Positions 1-10,735 of a DNA stretch of 64,000 nucleotides are shown one piece after another. Position 1 is the stretch's first letter, and each line of letters begins with the position of its first letter. The stretch comes from Polytrichum commune (Eukaryota; Streptophyta; Polytrichopsida; Polytrichales; Polytrichaceae), in the NCBI GenBank assembly GCA_950295325.1, contig OX485809.1:4216001-4280000 (forward strand), in the 5' to 3' direction. The notes under the pieces are model-generated. The model was not told the origin of the DNA. It did not search any database and worked only from the letters and a program-made list of their open reading frames with translations. A program made the translations under genes and the position numbers.

Positions 1-37
1 TATATTCGGGTTTGCGGCTCTGACAAGGGTGAAGAGT

Positions 38-54
38 CTCTTATATATATATTC
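38..54 (+). promoter_or_regulatory. TATA-box-like promoter element
   Basis: An alternating TA run (TATATATATA) sits about 90 bases upstream of the ATG at 141, a normal distance for a plant core promoter plus short 5' leader. The leader at 60-140 has no upstream ATG that I can see. The call rests on position and composition only. Confidence 0.4.
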
Positions 55-140
55 ACAATAACCTGAGCTTGGCGTCATCTCTCTCCCCAAAGAAGCTCAT
101 CTATCAAGCTATTATAATTACAACAAAGATTAGCTCAGGC

Positions 141-575
141 ATGGCCGCCACCGGCTCGGGTTCCGGAGCAATCTGCCTGTCCCTGCACGAGGAGGACAAG
201 ATCCGCGTCATGAACCTGCCGCGTGAGCTCGTGGACCCGCTGCACTTGGTCATCCAATCTCGCTGGAGGAAAGGTATCCAAAGCGAAGGCCTCTTTGCCA
301 TCTCCTACGAGTTCCGCCTCCACGGCAAGCCCTGGTCATTAAGCAGCTCGGAGGATGAGGAGGATGAGGAGACCATAAACAACGCCCGCGGCCTTGTTGC
401 TCACATCTTGTGCTTCCTGCTGCAGAATGGATGGGCACTCGTTGCCACCACCAACATTGGCCAGTACATGACTAGTTCAGGGTTTCGCGAGAAGGAGACA
501 ATGTATTTCAAGCATCGACAAGGCGGCTCCGATATAAGGGTGCGTTTCAAACCCAAAATATTATGTTATTACTAA
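141..575 (+). CDS. Uncharacterised small protein, tandem copy 1
   Basis: A single-exon frame of 144 residues starting at the ATG at 141 (GGCATGG context). The frame stays open upstream to 69 but has no ATG there. The body is GC-rich and codon-like compared with its AT-rich surroundings. Visible motifs, in order: a hydrophobic strand then EEDKIRV (about residues 14-20), RKGIQ, EFRLHGKPW, an acidic SSSEDEEDEE stretch, then ARGLVAHIL and NGWALV. The same layout recurs in the next gene (KADRIRV, HRGLQ, EFKMYGKPW, TRMFVAQFI, GAGWQLY), which is the best evidence that this is a real protein family. There is no signal peptide or membrane span. I do not recognise a function. From memory the layout resembles uncharacterised proteins scattered across eukaryotes, but I cannot name a family. 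Possible polyadenylation signals (AATAAA) lie at 947-952 and 962-967. Confidence 0.72.
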   Translation: MAATGSGSGAICLSLHEEDKIRVMNLPRELVDPLHLVIQSRWRKGIQSEGLFAISYEFRLHGKPWSLSSSEDEEDEETINNARGLVAHILCFLLQNGWALVATTNIGQYMTSSGFREKETMYFKHRQGGSDIRVRFKPKILCYY

Positions 576-1119
576 GCACCATTCATCATGTGTTCTCTAT
601 GACAAGAGGTTTATTCTGAAGTGATGCGGGAATAATCCACTCATGATTCCTCCCGGACCTGACACGATAAACTCTCAAATTGAGTGTGTGACATACTTGA
701 TTGCTCAGTTGTGACAATTGAAGCAATCTCTCGCTTTTAGGAGCAATGGGGGAGTAGTCAAACGGGCAAGGTTTGTAGGGCTTTAATTATCACTAGTTTT
801 CAAAGTGGTGGCAGGTTATACTTGCCATCTCTCAACAGAAGAGAACATGTTGATGTTTCTTGATAATGTCATGCATAACATTATTAAGTGGCTAGAGCTT
901 GTTCTCTTTCTGGAAACAATCCTAGTTGGCTGCACTTTGATTCTAGAATAAAACTGTAGGGAATAAAATCTTGATTCAATTTCAGCTTGCAGATTCTGAA
1001 GTGGATGAAAGAGGAGTAGGATTTACTGGATGTAGGAAGATAACAATCTAATTCATAAGCTGACTGATGTTATAGTGTTGCAAACATATTCCAATTAATT
1101 ATCAAGCTTAGTGCAGGGC
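576..1119. other. Intergenic spacer between the two paralogues
   Basis: AT-rich non-coding sequence with no recognisable gene. Two AATAAA motifs (947-952, 962-967) could serve as polyadenylation signals for the upstream gene. I saw no TATA box as clear as that of copy 1 for the downstream gene; an AATTAATTA stretch lies at about 1094-1102. Confidence 0.4.
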
Positions 1120-1518
1120 ATGCCCATGGAACCCAAAATTATGGTCGTGGCGATGGCTGTGGTCTCGTTCCACAAAGCGGACCGTATCCGCGTGGTGGAC
1201 GGGACGGAGGAGTTGGTCCGTGTGGTGAGGAGTTGCGTGGAGAGTTACTGGCACCGAGGGTTGCAAGGGGAAAAAGTCGTCAAAGGGGTGCCGGAGTTTA
1301 AGATGTATGGGAAGCCATGGGAGCCCTCAGGGACCGAGGCCATGCACACGCGGATGTTTGTGGCGCAATTCATTGGGGCCCTCGACGGCGCAGGCTGGCA
1401 GCTTTACACTTCGCTGGATGTTTCAACTGGGAATGGGAAACTTAAAGCCGGTGGGCGTCGAGCTTCGAGTGACCGGAGTATCGACAGTTGGGTGCTGCGA
1501 ACAAAACCAAGTAGCTAA
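1120..1518 (+). CDS. Uncharacterised small protein, tandem copy 2
   Basis: A GC-rich single-exon frame of 132 residues from the ATG at 1120. A second ATG at 1126 has the stronger context (CCCATGG) and may be the true start. It is paralogous to the gene at 141-575, with the same order of motifs: a hydrophobic N-terminal strand (MVVAMAVVSF), KADRIRVVD, HRGLQGEK, EFKMYGKPWEPSGTEA, TRMFVAQFIGAL and GAGWQLYTSLDVS. It lacks the acidic insert that copy 1 has after the KPW motif. The C-terminus (DSWVLRTKPSS) differs from copy 1. The close spacing and same strand indicate tandem duplication. No catalytic motif, signal peptide or membrane segment is visible, so the function is unknown. Confidence 0.72.
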   Translation: MPMEPKIMVVAMAVVSFHKADRIRVVDGTEELVRVVRSCVESYWHRGLQGEKVVKGVPEFKMYGKPWEPSGTEAMHTRMFVAQFIGALDGAGWQLYTSLDVSTGNGKLKAGGRRASSDRSIDSWVLRTKPSS

Positions 1519-1589
1519 TTTGAAAATCTCTAATTAGTATGCAACACATATGGAGTATTTTGAAAATCGAGTGCCTAAAACAACATATA

Positions 1590-1760
1590 CACGCGGATGT
1601 TTGTGGCGCAATTGATTAGATTGGGGTCCTCCATGGCGCTGGCTAGCAGCTCTGCACTTTGCTGGATTCACTGGAAACGAGAAATTGGAAGCAGGTTGGC
1701 GTTGAACTTTTCGTGATTGCAGTGTGGACAGTTGGGTGCTGCAAACAAATTTACAACAAG
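1590..1760 (+). pseudogene. Broken partial third copy of the tandem gene
   Basis: This stretch repeats the 3' half of the gene at 1120-1518. The run CACGCGGATGTTTGTGGCGC recurs, followed by matches to the segments encoding the GW motif and the SWVL end (GACAGTTGGGTGCTGC). Small indels and an early stop (ATTGATTAGATT) break the frame. No 5' half is present. It is a truncated tandem duplicate and is not expected to encode a protein. Confidence 0.75.
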
Positions 1761-1779
1761 CTGGTGATGAGAATCTTAA

Positions 1780-2750
1780 AATATTATTATGCAAAATATG
1801 TGGAAGATTTCGAAATTTAAGTGATTAAAGTGATAGTAAGGTAGGTGAATCTTGAGAAAGGTTTGTGACAGAAGTGGAGGAAAGACGATTACGCATGCAT
1901 TGTGAAAGCTTGACAGAATAGATGCACTTTGTGTGTTGCAAAAGCCCCACTTTGGAACAGAGTTCAGAATGGATAATTTGGGAATCTTCTCTACGAATAG
2001 CTTGAGGACATTTTTGCAATGGAATTTGTTCGCCATTGGAAGAGATATCGAGAGAAATTTCGAACGCATTGCAAAATTCTTCCAATTTTTCACTTGTGTT
2101 GCTGGTGTAGTTATGCCAGGTGTTGAGGAGTTTCATGAAGAGTTGCTGGCACGAGCTTGGGTTGCAGGGGGAAGCTAGTTGTAGGCCATGGGGGGCCCCA
2201 ATCATGAATTATTTATTGATTTAGCTAAAATCTTGCATTTTCTTCAAGTCTGTCGGGGCAAATCCCAACTGTGACATCGTGTGGGCAAGACCTTGAGCTT
2301 GAAGCTAATGTACTCTGAGTGCAGCAAACCCAACTCCCAACAAAAGGACAAAGCCCCCAAACTCAGTCTTGATTGTCGAAATATTCCAACGTTCTGAAAC
2401 CATGAACATTTTTTCTTGAACATGAATGCGACTGTTGTGTCAATTGCAGATATCAATTTTGCACCTTGGAAATTGAGCAGCCCGAACAACATGATAATTC
2501 AGCTCTTTTGTCAAATATATTGTATTATGTGGGCAAGAACCCTATTCCATATCAAATCCCCAGTGTGCAGTTGGGATTTGTTTGACACTTGTCACAGGCT
2601 ATGAGAGATCTATGGCTTAAACAGGGATAAATTCAAGCCAAGGTGTAGAATTGTTGCTGCTTCAGATAGTGATGACACGAGCCTGCGTTGAAGAAGTTTA
2701 GAATCACAATTAGCGCCCATGTATTAATGAATGTGTTCATAGATTCCTCT
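1780..2750. other. Intergenic region, no gene recognised
   Basis: Open frames of up to about 126 codons exist here on the minus strand, but they overlap one another in different frames and show no motif, composition shift or similarity I can recognise. I treat the interval as non-coding or as strongly decayed coding DNA. Confidence 0.4.
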
Positions 2751-2752
2751 AC

Positions 2753-2924
2753 AGTCCTACCTCTTTAAAACAACACTCAATACAGTAATACGACAACCTC
2801 AATATAATGACACAAATTTCGCAAACTAAACTTTCTAGTTAAAATATATCTCTATAATACGATTGTGACATTATTAATACAACACTCTTGGACTCCCAAA
2901 ACGTCATATTATAGAATGTAATAC
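2753..2924. mobile_element. pogo/Emigrant-like MITE
   Basis: The left end reads TA then CAGTCCTACCTCTTTAAAAC. This is the style of pogo-type plant MITEs, which start with CAGT and have CCTCT-AAA in the terminal repeat. The following sequence, including AAACTTTCTAGTTAAA, matches the reverse complement of the right end of the pogo-type element at 12679-14557. The right boundary, near a TATTATAGAATG stretch, is approximate. It has no coding capacity. Confidence 0.55.
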
Positions 2925-4203
2925 ATGCATATATGGTGGGTCTTACAATTGTATAAGTACATAGTTAATATTAAATGTATGTAACTTTCATATATGAATT
3001 GTGGATAAAAGAAATTTCAATGTAAAATGATGTTAAAACATGAGAATTATGGGAACTAGTTTCTCTATCTCAAAACCTAACCAAGAGACTCATTAGCTTA
3101 TGTCCCTTTCGCAACAATTTTTAGCCTAACCCCTAAATCGAGGTGCATAGTCTATTTTTTAGCATTTTGAACTCCATAATCCACATATTGTTGAAAAGCT
3201 CTTGAAATGTCACTTCTTTTGGTGGAGTTCAAAACATTTCCAATTCCGAGTTGTATTGGTAGAGTTATGGGCATGTCAGAGTCGGTTGATATGGCCTTGG
3301 GACAAAGAGTAAAGCCATCTAGTTTTGACCTTTATGCAAAGCCCTTGGACTCTTTAGATTTTGATGAGAGACCTGCACCAATTATGAAATTGGCAGATAT
3401 TTAACATCATGCTTAATTGTTAGCTACATTTTTTTATGGACAACCCATTTTGGTTTACTCTTCTAGTCATAGTGAATCTACATACCATATTGGAGAAGCT
3501 TAATAAGATATTTGCAATTTGAAGTGACAACATTAGCGGACTATTGACTACCTCTTCAAGTCCACATAGATTTCATAAGAGAAATTTGCATATTTGTAAA
3601 GACATTTGAAAGAATAATATATTGTAGATGTGGTAGAATATCTAATGTGTGTTTTCATGAAGTACCTTGCTATAATGACAAAGAAGTCCAATTTGGCAAA
3701 TTATTGAATATGTGACACTTGATAATGCAACAATTTTCTCATTTCCCAAACATCTCGTATTAACCCCTAAACACTCAAGCCTTCACATTCCTATTTTGGG
3801 CACCTCCAACACCAATGCTCAATGCTTTTGTTATGTAGAGAAATAAACTTTATTTTCTTCAAATCCAACCATACAGATGTGAACTAGATTACCATAAATT
3901 CTTGTTGGACTACAATTTCTAGGTGAGTTTAGCATATGAACACTATGCTTGAGGTACCAACGGAGCATGTGAACACAAGATGGATGAAAAGCCTACATGA
4001 GATCCTACATGGCATCAAATGCCATCAAATGGATCATGTTTCATGGTCAATTGGATTATTTTCAAAACCCACTTCTTGGAGGTAGGTCTAACACAAAACT
4101 AGGAGACCATGGCACTCCGAACATTCAAAACCATTGACTTATTCTATTTTATCATGTGTGAGGACCCATATAAATAGAAATTCATTAAAATATAATTTGG
4201 CTG
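2925..4203. other. Intergenic region with an old repeat fragment
   Basis: AT-rich DNA without a recognisable gene. The part at about 4055-4150 is similar to 53080-53180: both contain TTGGAGGTAGG, then CTAACACAAAAC, then GGAGACCATGGCACT and a TATTCTA-TTTTATCATG stretch. It is therefore a member of a dispersed repeat whose 53-kb copy forms a hairpin. Confidence 0.5.
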
Positions 4204-4352
4204 AGGTCCCGGTCACATATGGATTCACACCACACTTGAGGATCCGTGACCACACTACATGATTTTGAAGTCTTGGGACAACCTTTGGACCCTTTTTTTT
4301 GGGCTCTCACAATTTCATGGTCACGGCTCTTGGCTCGTGTGTGAAGTGCCTC
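4204..4352 (-). mobile_element. Fragment of the GGGCC-CACTT MITE family
   Basis: Read on the minus strand it starts GAGGCACTTCACACACGAGC and continues CAAGAGCCGTGACCAT, matching the ends of the copies at 31989 and 53684. It is a short non-coding relative of that family. The far boundary is approximate. Confidence 0.5.
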
Positions 4353-4399
4353 TAAGCTTCTAGCAAAGGTCATTTATCTACCAGGTGAAACTTAAATTA

Positions 4400-4433
<34 letters not shown>
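4400..4433 (+). repeat. (GAT)n microsatellite
   Basis: About eleven perfect GAT units in a row, in non-coding DNA. Confidence 0.95.
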
Positions 4434-4535
4434 TGGAGTTGTGTGTGTGCTCAACATAGTTGACTATTTTCTTTTTGTCTTTTTTAAGTCGTTGTATGGA
4501 AGATTTTTGGGTATAATGGGTGAATATCCTAGTGT

Positions 4536-5275
4536 TCCAAGTCCAACTGGTTACATGTTGACATCTTTCGGTTTTTCTTTATAAAGGTGGGTATACTCTA
4601 CAAATTCCTTATAAATGATTAGTAGTTTTCTTGAAGTTTTGAACTTCAACACGTTGTTTCTCAAACTCATATGTAACTACACTACTTTGTCTAATTAGTG
4701 TGGGTTACCATTTGGAGTTATGCATTGCTATAACATTTTACTGAGAATTATTTTTTTACCCAAATAACTTAAGTACACTAAATATGATATTTAGTGTCAT
4801 ATGGTATTTTATGTCACTATGGTAACTTTTTGGATGACACTTTTTATGAATAAGGAAATAACTATTGTCATGGATAATGGATGAGTTCATCCATTGGTCA
4901 AAACCCTACCTTCTCTTGTGATGAAACAATGTCATGAATGACTGAAATTTGGGTGAAAAATCACTTGATAAGTGATAGTAATTGCACCACGGTAAATCTG
5001 TAATCCTCCCAAAAAATTACAAGGAATGACATTTAGTGTTGGTGACACTACACCACTGTTTACAATTTGTGTTGAGCAAGATAGTTAGAATTGGTGATAC
5101 TAAATATCATATTTAGTGGAGTTAGTATGCAAGTTGAATAATATGATGTAACTTAGTTGGTAGAAATTAATAATGTTGGTAAAAAGTTATAGCAATACAT
5201 AACTCCAAATGGTAACCCACACTAATTAGACAAAGTAGCATAGTTGTCGGCTCTCCCCGTTCATTGTTTTAAGTG
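4536..5275 (+). repeat. CCGGTT-rich dispersed repeat, copy 1, interrupted by a MITE
   Basis: This copy shares the block order CCAACTGGTTACATGTTGAC, CATC-TTCGGTTTTTC, CTTGAA-TTTGAACTTCAAC, TTTCTCAAACTC and GTCGGCTCTCCCCGTTCA with copies near 7.2, 14.6, 32.9 and 41.2 kb. It is split after GTAACTA by the MITE at 4680-5240. The element is non-coding and of unknown class. Confidence 0.7.
4680..5240. mobile_element. 561-bp MITE with ~55-bp inverted ends, TA duplication
   Basis: The ends are near-perfect inverted repeats: 4682-4735 (starting CTACTTTGTCTAATTAGTGT) pairs with 5184-5238. TA dinucleotides flank it at 4678-4679 and 5241-5242. Removing it restores the continuous GTAACTA-GTTGTCGG sequence of the surrounding repeat family, which confirms an insertion. 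A TA target duplication and no coding capacity fit a Tc1/mariner-type (Stowaway-like) MITE. Confidence 0.85.
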
Positions 5276-5278
5276 CAT

Positions 5279-5778
5279 TGCCATGTTTTCTGGTATATAA
5301 GCCATTGCTGTATTTAAGGCCCCTCTACCAATTATACTCCACAAGTCCTCCACCATCACATTGGAATTTGGAGTACGACTCCATAGAAATTGTGGTTGTG
5401 AAGATGCCCTTGAAAGTTCTTATAAGGTGTGCGTGTGCTACTTGGTTTTTTTATTCTAATGGACATTTATATTTAATTAGTGTGTGGTTAGGTGAGGATC
5501 AAAGAAGAAACACCATAAAGACAAGTATTTAAGAGAGATTGAACTACATCTTCATATTTTATCAACTATTCCTTACTCAATAGTAAACAAAGACGAGTGG
5601 GGGTGGACCTATGTTTCAATTAAGAATTCATAACTAACTCACATGAGGTCTATTTCCTCATTCAATTTTTGTTGATGTTTCATCGTACATATGCTAAAGG
5701 AACACAAACTCAAAGAGGTAAACTTGTTGCAATTGAAGATAGAAAAAAAAAACGAGCCACTGAACACCTGCATACTTA
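5279..5778. other. Intergenic region, no gene recognised
   Basis: An 84-codon open frame at 5278-5532 has no recognisable motif and the AT-rich composition of its surroundings. Nothing else is seen. Confidence 0.35.
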
Positions 5779-6212
5779 GGGCCACTTTACACCTAGAGGC
5801 GGGGTCAATACGTTGTATAAGAGGCTAGAAATCCTCACTTGTGATTGGCCAAAAGGCTGAAATTGACCCCAACCCCTTTACACCTAGAGGCCGGGCCGAT
5901 TTGGTGGTATGAAAATTTTAATCAAAAAATGCATGGTATACACGGCCCAAGCTCGTTGAATTGGGTGCACCCAAATTGGAGGGCCAATTCTTGGCCTCGG
6001 GACCAATGTCACATTTCAAATAAAAAAACTTTTTAAAATAAAATATGATTTTTTAAAGCGAACTATATCCATTGGATTATGTGAAAATATGAACGGCTTA
6101 TGCTAGATTATGCTAGATCCGTTGGATTATGCTAGATTTATTGAATTAGCCTAGCTTCTTGGCCCTAAGGCCTTTACATATGGGGAAATTGGCCCCCATT
6201 ATAATCTTATTA

Positions 6213-6494
6213 GGGCCAAGTTCCATGTGCTGGTCCCGGTCTGTTTTTTAAATGGGTGAGAAACGGGTGACATCATCCAAAAAATGGGTGATGTCACCCA
6301 TTTTATGGAGGGGTACTTCTATGTGGGGTGCCGGTTTTTTTCGATTTCCTACTTTTTTACTAAATTTGGTGAGTGATAAGACATGACACTTTATGAAGGT
6401 CACCGGCAATGAAGGTCATCATCATTTGACTTTTCATATTTGATTTGCACATCAATTTCCATGTATTTATTAAATGAATTCCAAATTATGTGAA

Positions 6495-6529
<35 letters not shown>

Positions 6530-6895
6530 TCTATGTCTATATATATTGTTAAGATCTAGATTCTAAAAACATCATAAAATACACGTTCCCTAGGAGTACT
6601 CCTAAAAAGAAGGGACTAGACGAACAAAGTGGCCTTTAGTATCCAAGGGTGTACCTAGGTGACCGGCCGATCCGGTCACCTGAGCTTTCTAACCGACACA
6701 TGTCCTTCTTGTGACCGTTAGGACTGCCGGTCCTTTGGCACCCGTTCTTGCACAACACAAAATGTGGGACACCCATCCATGAGGGGTACCGGTCCTTGGG
6801 TGAGAGGGATGGGCACATGGCACCACCCTCTTTTCACCGGCCCACCCATTTATTTAAAGAAAAACGGACCTGGGCCGGCACATGGAACTTGGCCC
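6213..6895. mobile_element. Inner PIF/Harbinger-like element nested in 5779-6960
   Basis: The ends are GGGCCAAGTTCCATGTGC[T/C]GG in inverted orientation, flanked by TTA at 6210-6212 and 6896-6898. Multiple GGTGA and CACCCATTTT motifs give internal structure. It has no coding capacity that I recognise and contains the TA/GA microsatellite. Confidence 0.78.
6498..6529 (+). repeat. (TA)n-(GA)n compound microsatellite
   Basis: A TA run passes directly into a GA run. It lies inside the inner nested element. Confidence 0.9.
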
Positions 6896-7194
6896 TTATA
6901 ATGTGTAGTTGAGGGCGGCCTCCAAGGGAATTGGCCCGGCCTCTAGGTGTAAAGCGGCCCTTAGCACCTTAATTCATGGGAACTGGCTCTTGCCTTCTGT
7001 CTCCAAGTCTATTTCTTATTTATTTCAAAATAAAAATAGTCAACAATGTTGAACACATGCACACAGTTCCACATCACCAGATTCACCACCATCAATCATC
7101 ATCTACTAATTCAACTTTCACTTGGTTGATATATATATGACCTTTCCTACAATCTTACTTACAAAAACAAGGTTCCTGTCACTTGCCATATGCA

Positions 7195-7400
7195 CAGATA
7201 GTTTGAGAAATAACCGGTCGAAGACTTCAAGACTTCAATAAAATTACCAGTCATTTTAGGGAATTCAGGAAATGTGCCTCAAATCAATGAAGGAAAACGG
7301 AAAGTTGTCAACATGTAATTGGTTGAACTTGGAAACGCCATACGTTAAAACATCCCTATCGAGCTTTGTTTGCCTAAAAATCCGTCACCCTTGGCTTACA
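7195..7400 (-). repeat. CCGGTT-rich dispersed repeat, copy 2
   Basis: Read on the minus strand it carries the family blocks in order, for example CAACATGTAATTGGTTGAAC on the plus strand and the GAGAAATAACCGGTCGAAGA end. It is diverged and non-coding. Confidence 0.6.
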
Positions 7401-7578
7401 CATCAGTGCTCACACCAAAATTTATTGTACATGCCTGCGTTGTTGCCCGTAGCTTGCTTGATTGGACGGAATCATGGACAAAGTCAACTCCAAAGATGTT
7501 AGTCATCCTTCGAGCCACAAACCATCCTTGGACATTGGTAACACTCTCTGCTCCCATTTCCTTGGTTCCGTACCACAT

Positions 7579-7703
7579 CTACTAATGTCTCATGCACACG
7601 AGATCTATTAATGTGTCATGCAAGTGAGATATGTTAATGTGTTATGCACCGTATTCAAATCTACAAATGTGTAATGCACCAGTTTTAGAAATGTGTTATG
7701 CAA
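7579..7703 (+). repeat. Degenerate ~26-30-bp tandem repeat
   Basis: Four to five units with the core AATGTGTYATGCA, for example ATTAATGTGTCATGCAAG and GTTAATGTGTTATGCACC. The spacing varies from about 26 to 30 bases. Confidence 0.75.
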
Positions 7704-9502
7704 CGAAATCAACGGAACCAAACTTGTTAGTACGTACAACTTATTTCATACAAATAGTACATGTAATCAAGTGGTCTTCCTCTCTAAGCTTGTGATGCCA
7801 AAAATTTATAGCTTAGTGCAAAAACCCTTTTGTTTTGTGCCTACACTCACATGATTTGTAGGTTGTGCATGAATATTTATGATCGCACTTAATTCGATTA
7901 CTAGCTAGTAGTTGATGTACTATTATGAATTTTTTCTACGTCTGATGATTATTATATCTAAGAGTTGATTTATTACAATCTATTGCTCATATCAGTGTAG
8001 ACTCATGATTGTTCCATACCCATTCAACTAAATCATCACTTATGAGGTTTGTGAGCCCCTAATTGGTTGATTAATCCAATTGGTTTGATAACGCAAAATT
8101 TGTTGATTTAATAACATATATCCACATGCACACAACATATTGATTTGTTGAGTTTTACAGTTCTAGGATAGTTGATCAAGACATGGTTGGAAATAGGTCT
8201 TGTTTGCGCAAAACACTTACAATTATCATTACACGAGAGTCAACTTCATCGAATTCAAACCCAATTATGAGACAAATGACAAAGATACCAATCTGATCAG
8301 GTTACCTTTATCACGGCATTCTTCATGTGCTTTTACCCGGGGATGGCCAAAAATGTATGCAACATGCCCAAATAGCCTATTCCACATTCTGACGTACGAC
8401 CTAGATCCCGTGAGGGTGTGCCTCACCCATCTCAGTGGCATGCACTTCCACGGGTAGGTCACTTAGTGCATTTTAAAAACGACGTGCGGCATAATATAGA
8501 GAGGATTAAAATCATTTGAAATAAAAATTACAAAGGAATTCCAAATAATGAAGGGGCCATTAAGTGTAGACAATCCCATTATAAGTAAGTTAGATGGACA
8601 TAAAATGTGGGCCATTATTTTTTGTAAAATTAATATAGAGGCTGAAGATAAGGATCCTAGAAGGTATGTTTAGTATGTTTGCTATGGTCTCCTATGTGTT
8701 TTCTTCATAACTTTGTTTGCAATGATATTACTGTTTGCATCCTTCTTTGTTTCCATGGTTTCCCTTAAAACTCGTCAATGCGTTAGGAAGTAGATTAGTT
8801 TTTATTACTTAAAAGGAATATAGAGTACAAAAAATTGCAGTGACTTGGACAATATAAGTAATGGAAGGGTGCAAACAAATGGGCCATTTTTGAAATTTAA
8901 GTAAGTATAGGGAGGCTTTAATTCAGCCTTTGAAGGTAAATAGCCCCAAAACAAAAAAAAACCCCCAGCCGCATGTGGTGCACAAAAATGCCTTGGAGTG
9001 ACCTACCCATGTGCACTTCCCTAGCCCCAATGCCAACAAGGATCACTGAGACCCTTGGATGGGCCTTGGTGTATCGATGGCCCCGGATGCACCATGCTTG
9101 CGACCACATGATGCCCATTCACAACGCCTTAGTGACGCGGATCCAGCTCCAAAGGGATTCATTACCCTCATCCAATATCTAAGAGTGACAAGTGTCACCC
9201 ATACACTCAATATGTAGGGTAGTGGTAGATTACCATCCTACATATCTATCTTCACCTCCAAACCCTACTCACGAGAACCGCATGGTACCACTAGGAGAGC
9301 CTAGTATATGTTGTCACTTCAAGAGAGAGAATTAGAATTTTCACTTTGACCTCATATACCTTTTGCACCTTATTAACTCCAATTTTGATGAAACTGGAAT
9401 TTAAGACTATAATATGTGTAATTCATCACAATTGATCAGTGGATGGCACAACTCTCATTCCATTGCTGAGATATGTCTAGGGTTTTGGAAGTGCCTAAAA
9501 TA
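7704..9502. other. Intergenic region, no gene recognised
   Basis: AT-rich with short scattered frames (85 codons or fewer) that overlap on both strands and show no known motif. No terminal inverted repeat was noticed. Confidence 0.35.
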
Positions 9503-9952
9503 GGGCCGCTTTACACACACACACCAAGAGCCAAGACAATGAAAATCTAAGGGCCCTTGAATGTCACCCAAAGGCCATAGAGATTTGATTTTGCAATTGA
9601 TGGGCCCTCAAGCTTAATGTAAAGTGAAAGTGGACCATGTTTGAGAGACTACAACGTAATATCTTTGGGTTCAAGTCTCCACCATGGGCAATATAGTATT
9701 TCTAGGAGCCAATGACTATTTAATTGATTATCACAATCCCTAATTATGTGTTAGACCCAACCTATTCTTCATGGACTTTACGCAATATTCACTTGTTGTC
9801 ATGTAGATTTTCAATCCATTTGAATTTCTTTGGTCCCTCCTGCCTTCAAGGTCTAGTGTAAAGTGAACTTGGACCATCTCCATCTTCTTGACCAATCACA
9901 TAATTTTTATATCACACGTCAAGCGCTCTCAAGCTATAGTATAAAGTGACCC
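9503..9952. mobile_element. GGGCC-CACTT MITE family, 450-bp copy
   Basis: It starts GGGCCGCTTTACACAC and ends with the inverse TATAAAGTGACCC. The interior aligns along its full length with 31217-31720: shared blocks include GGGCCCTTGAA, CAAAGGCCAT, ATGGGCCC, GTGAACTTGGACCATCTCC and TTTCTTTGGTCCC. No intact target duplication is seen. It is non-coding. Confidence 0.7.
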
Positions 9953-10189
9953 TTTATGTAAAATTTTTGAAACTCAAGAATCATTCAACACACAAGGGCA
10001 TTATTAATATTTGCCTCTATGTCACCAAGGCCATTGCACTCCGTCACTCTAAAAACTAACTTTTCTGACAAATCTTTCATGCACTTCAACTATGTGAGCA
10101 TATGTTTTCAATGAAAATGTTCTTTCATACATTTGTATCTTCATTATGTACACAGAGCAACATCTCTCATTGGAATAGGCCATTTCCTT

Positions 10190-10733
10190 GAAAACCCTTG
10201 ATAATACGACATTTGAGCCAAAATGTCATATTATGCACTTCACGAGGTTTGAATAAGGTAGAAATATCATAACCCATGAAAATAAGGTGATTCACATTGA
10301 AGATCCGGTCTGACAATCATGAGAAAATTTTCCAAGATAGACGAGAAGGGTTCATGAAGAATGCAAGATGTTTCATTCTTTTTTTGCCGTCTACAAAAAA
10401 TGCTACAATTTCTCAAAGTGGAAAGTTGTCCAACCCCCTACTCATTCACTAGATTCTCCCTACACCGAACACGGTAATCCGCATTTCCATACAAACCATC
10501 GCCTAAATCAATTACCTCATGAGTACGTTAACACTTGACTCCCATTGACTAACACTAAGTGTCCAAGCATTGAAGTTGCTGCCGAGCCATGATCCGTTGT
10601 AGAAATGGCACTTCACCATTATGACGGCAGTCTAGTGCACGGTTCAAGGGTGGTTAACGGCTTATGATATTTCTACCTTAACACAACACTTTCTTGCACA
10701 ACCAAACATGTCATATTAGAGAGGAGAACAGTA
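10190..10733. mobile_element. pogo-like non-autonomous element (boundaries approximate)
   Basis: The right end, read inward on the minus strand, is TACTGTTCTCCTCTCTAATA followed by TGACATG. The left end carries CTTGATAATACGACAT and an inverted GTCATATTATG. The same CTCTTTAATACGACA type of end is seen on the 12679-14557 pogo-type element. The CCGTAG element at 10736 abuts its right end. Confidence 0.5.
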
Positions 10734-10735
10734 TA

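Larger units (their letters stand above)
5779..6960. mobile_element. PIF/Harbinger-like element, TTA duplication, outer of a nested pair
   Basis: The inverted ends are GGGCC[A/G]CTTTACACCTAGAGGC, flanked by TTA at 5776-5778 and at 6961-6963. A three-base TTA duplication fits PIF/Harbinger-type elements, although no transposase is present. An internal near-copy of the end (TTTACACCTAGAGGC) occurs at about 5877-5893. It is interrupted by the element at 6213-6895. Confidence 0.75.
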
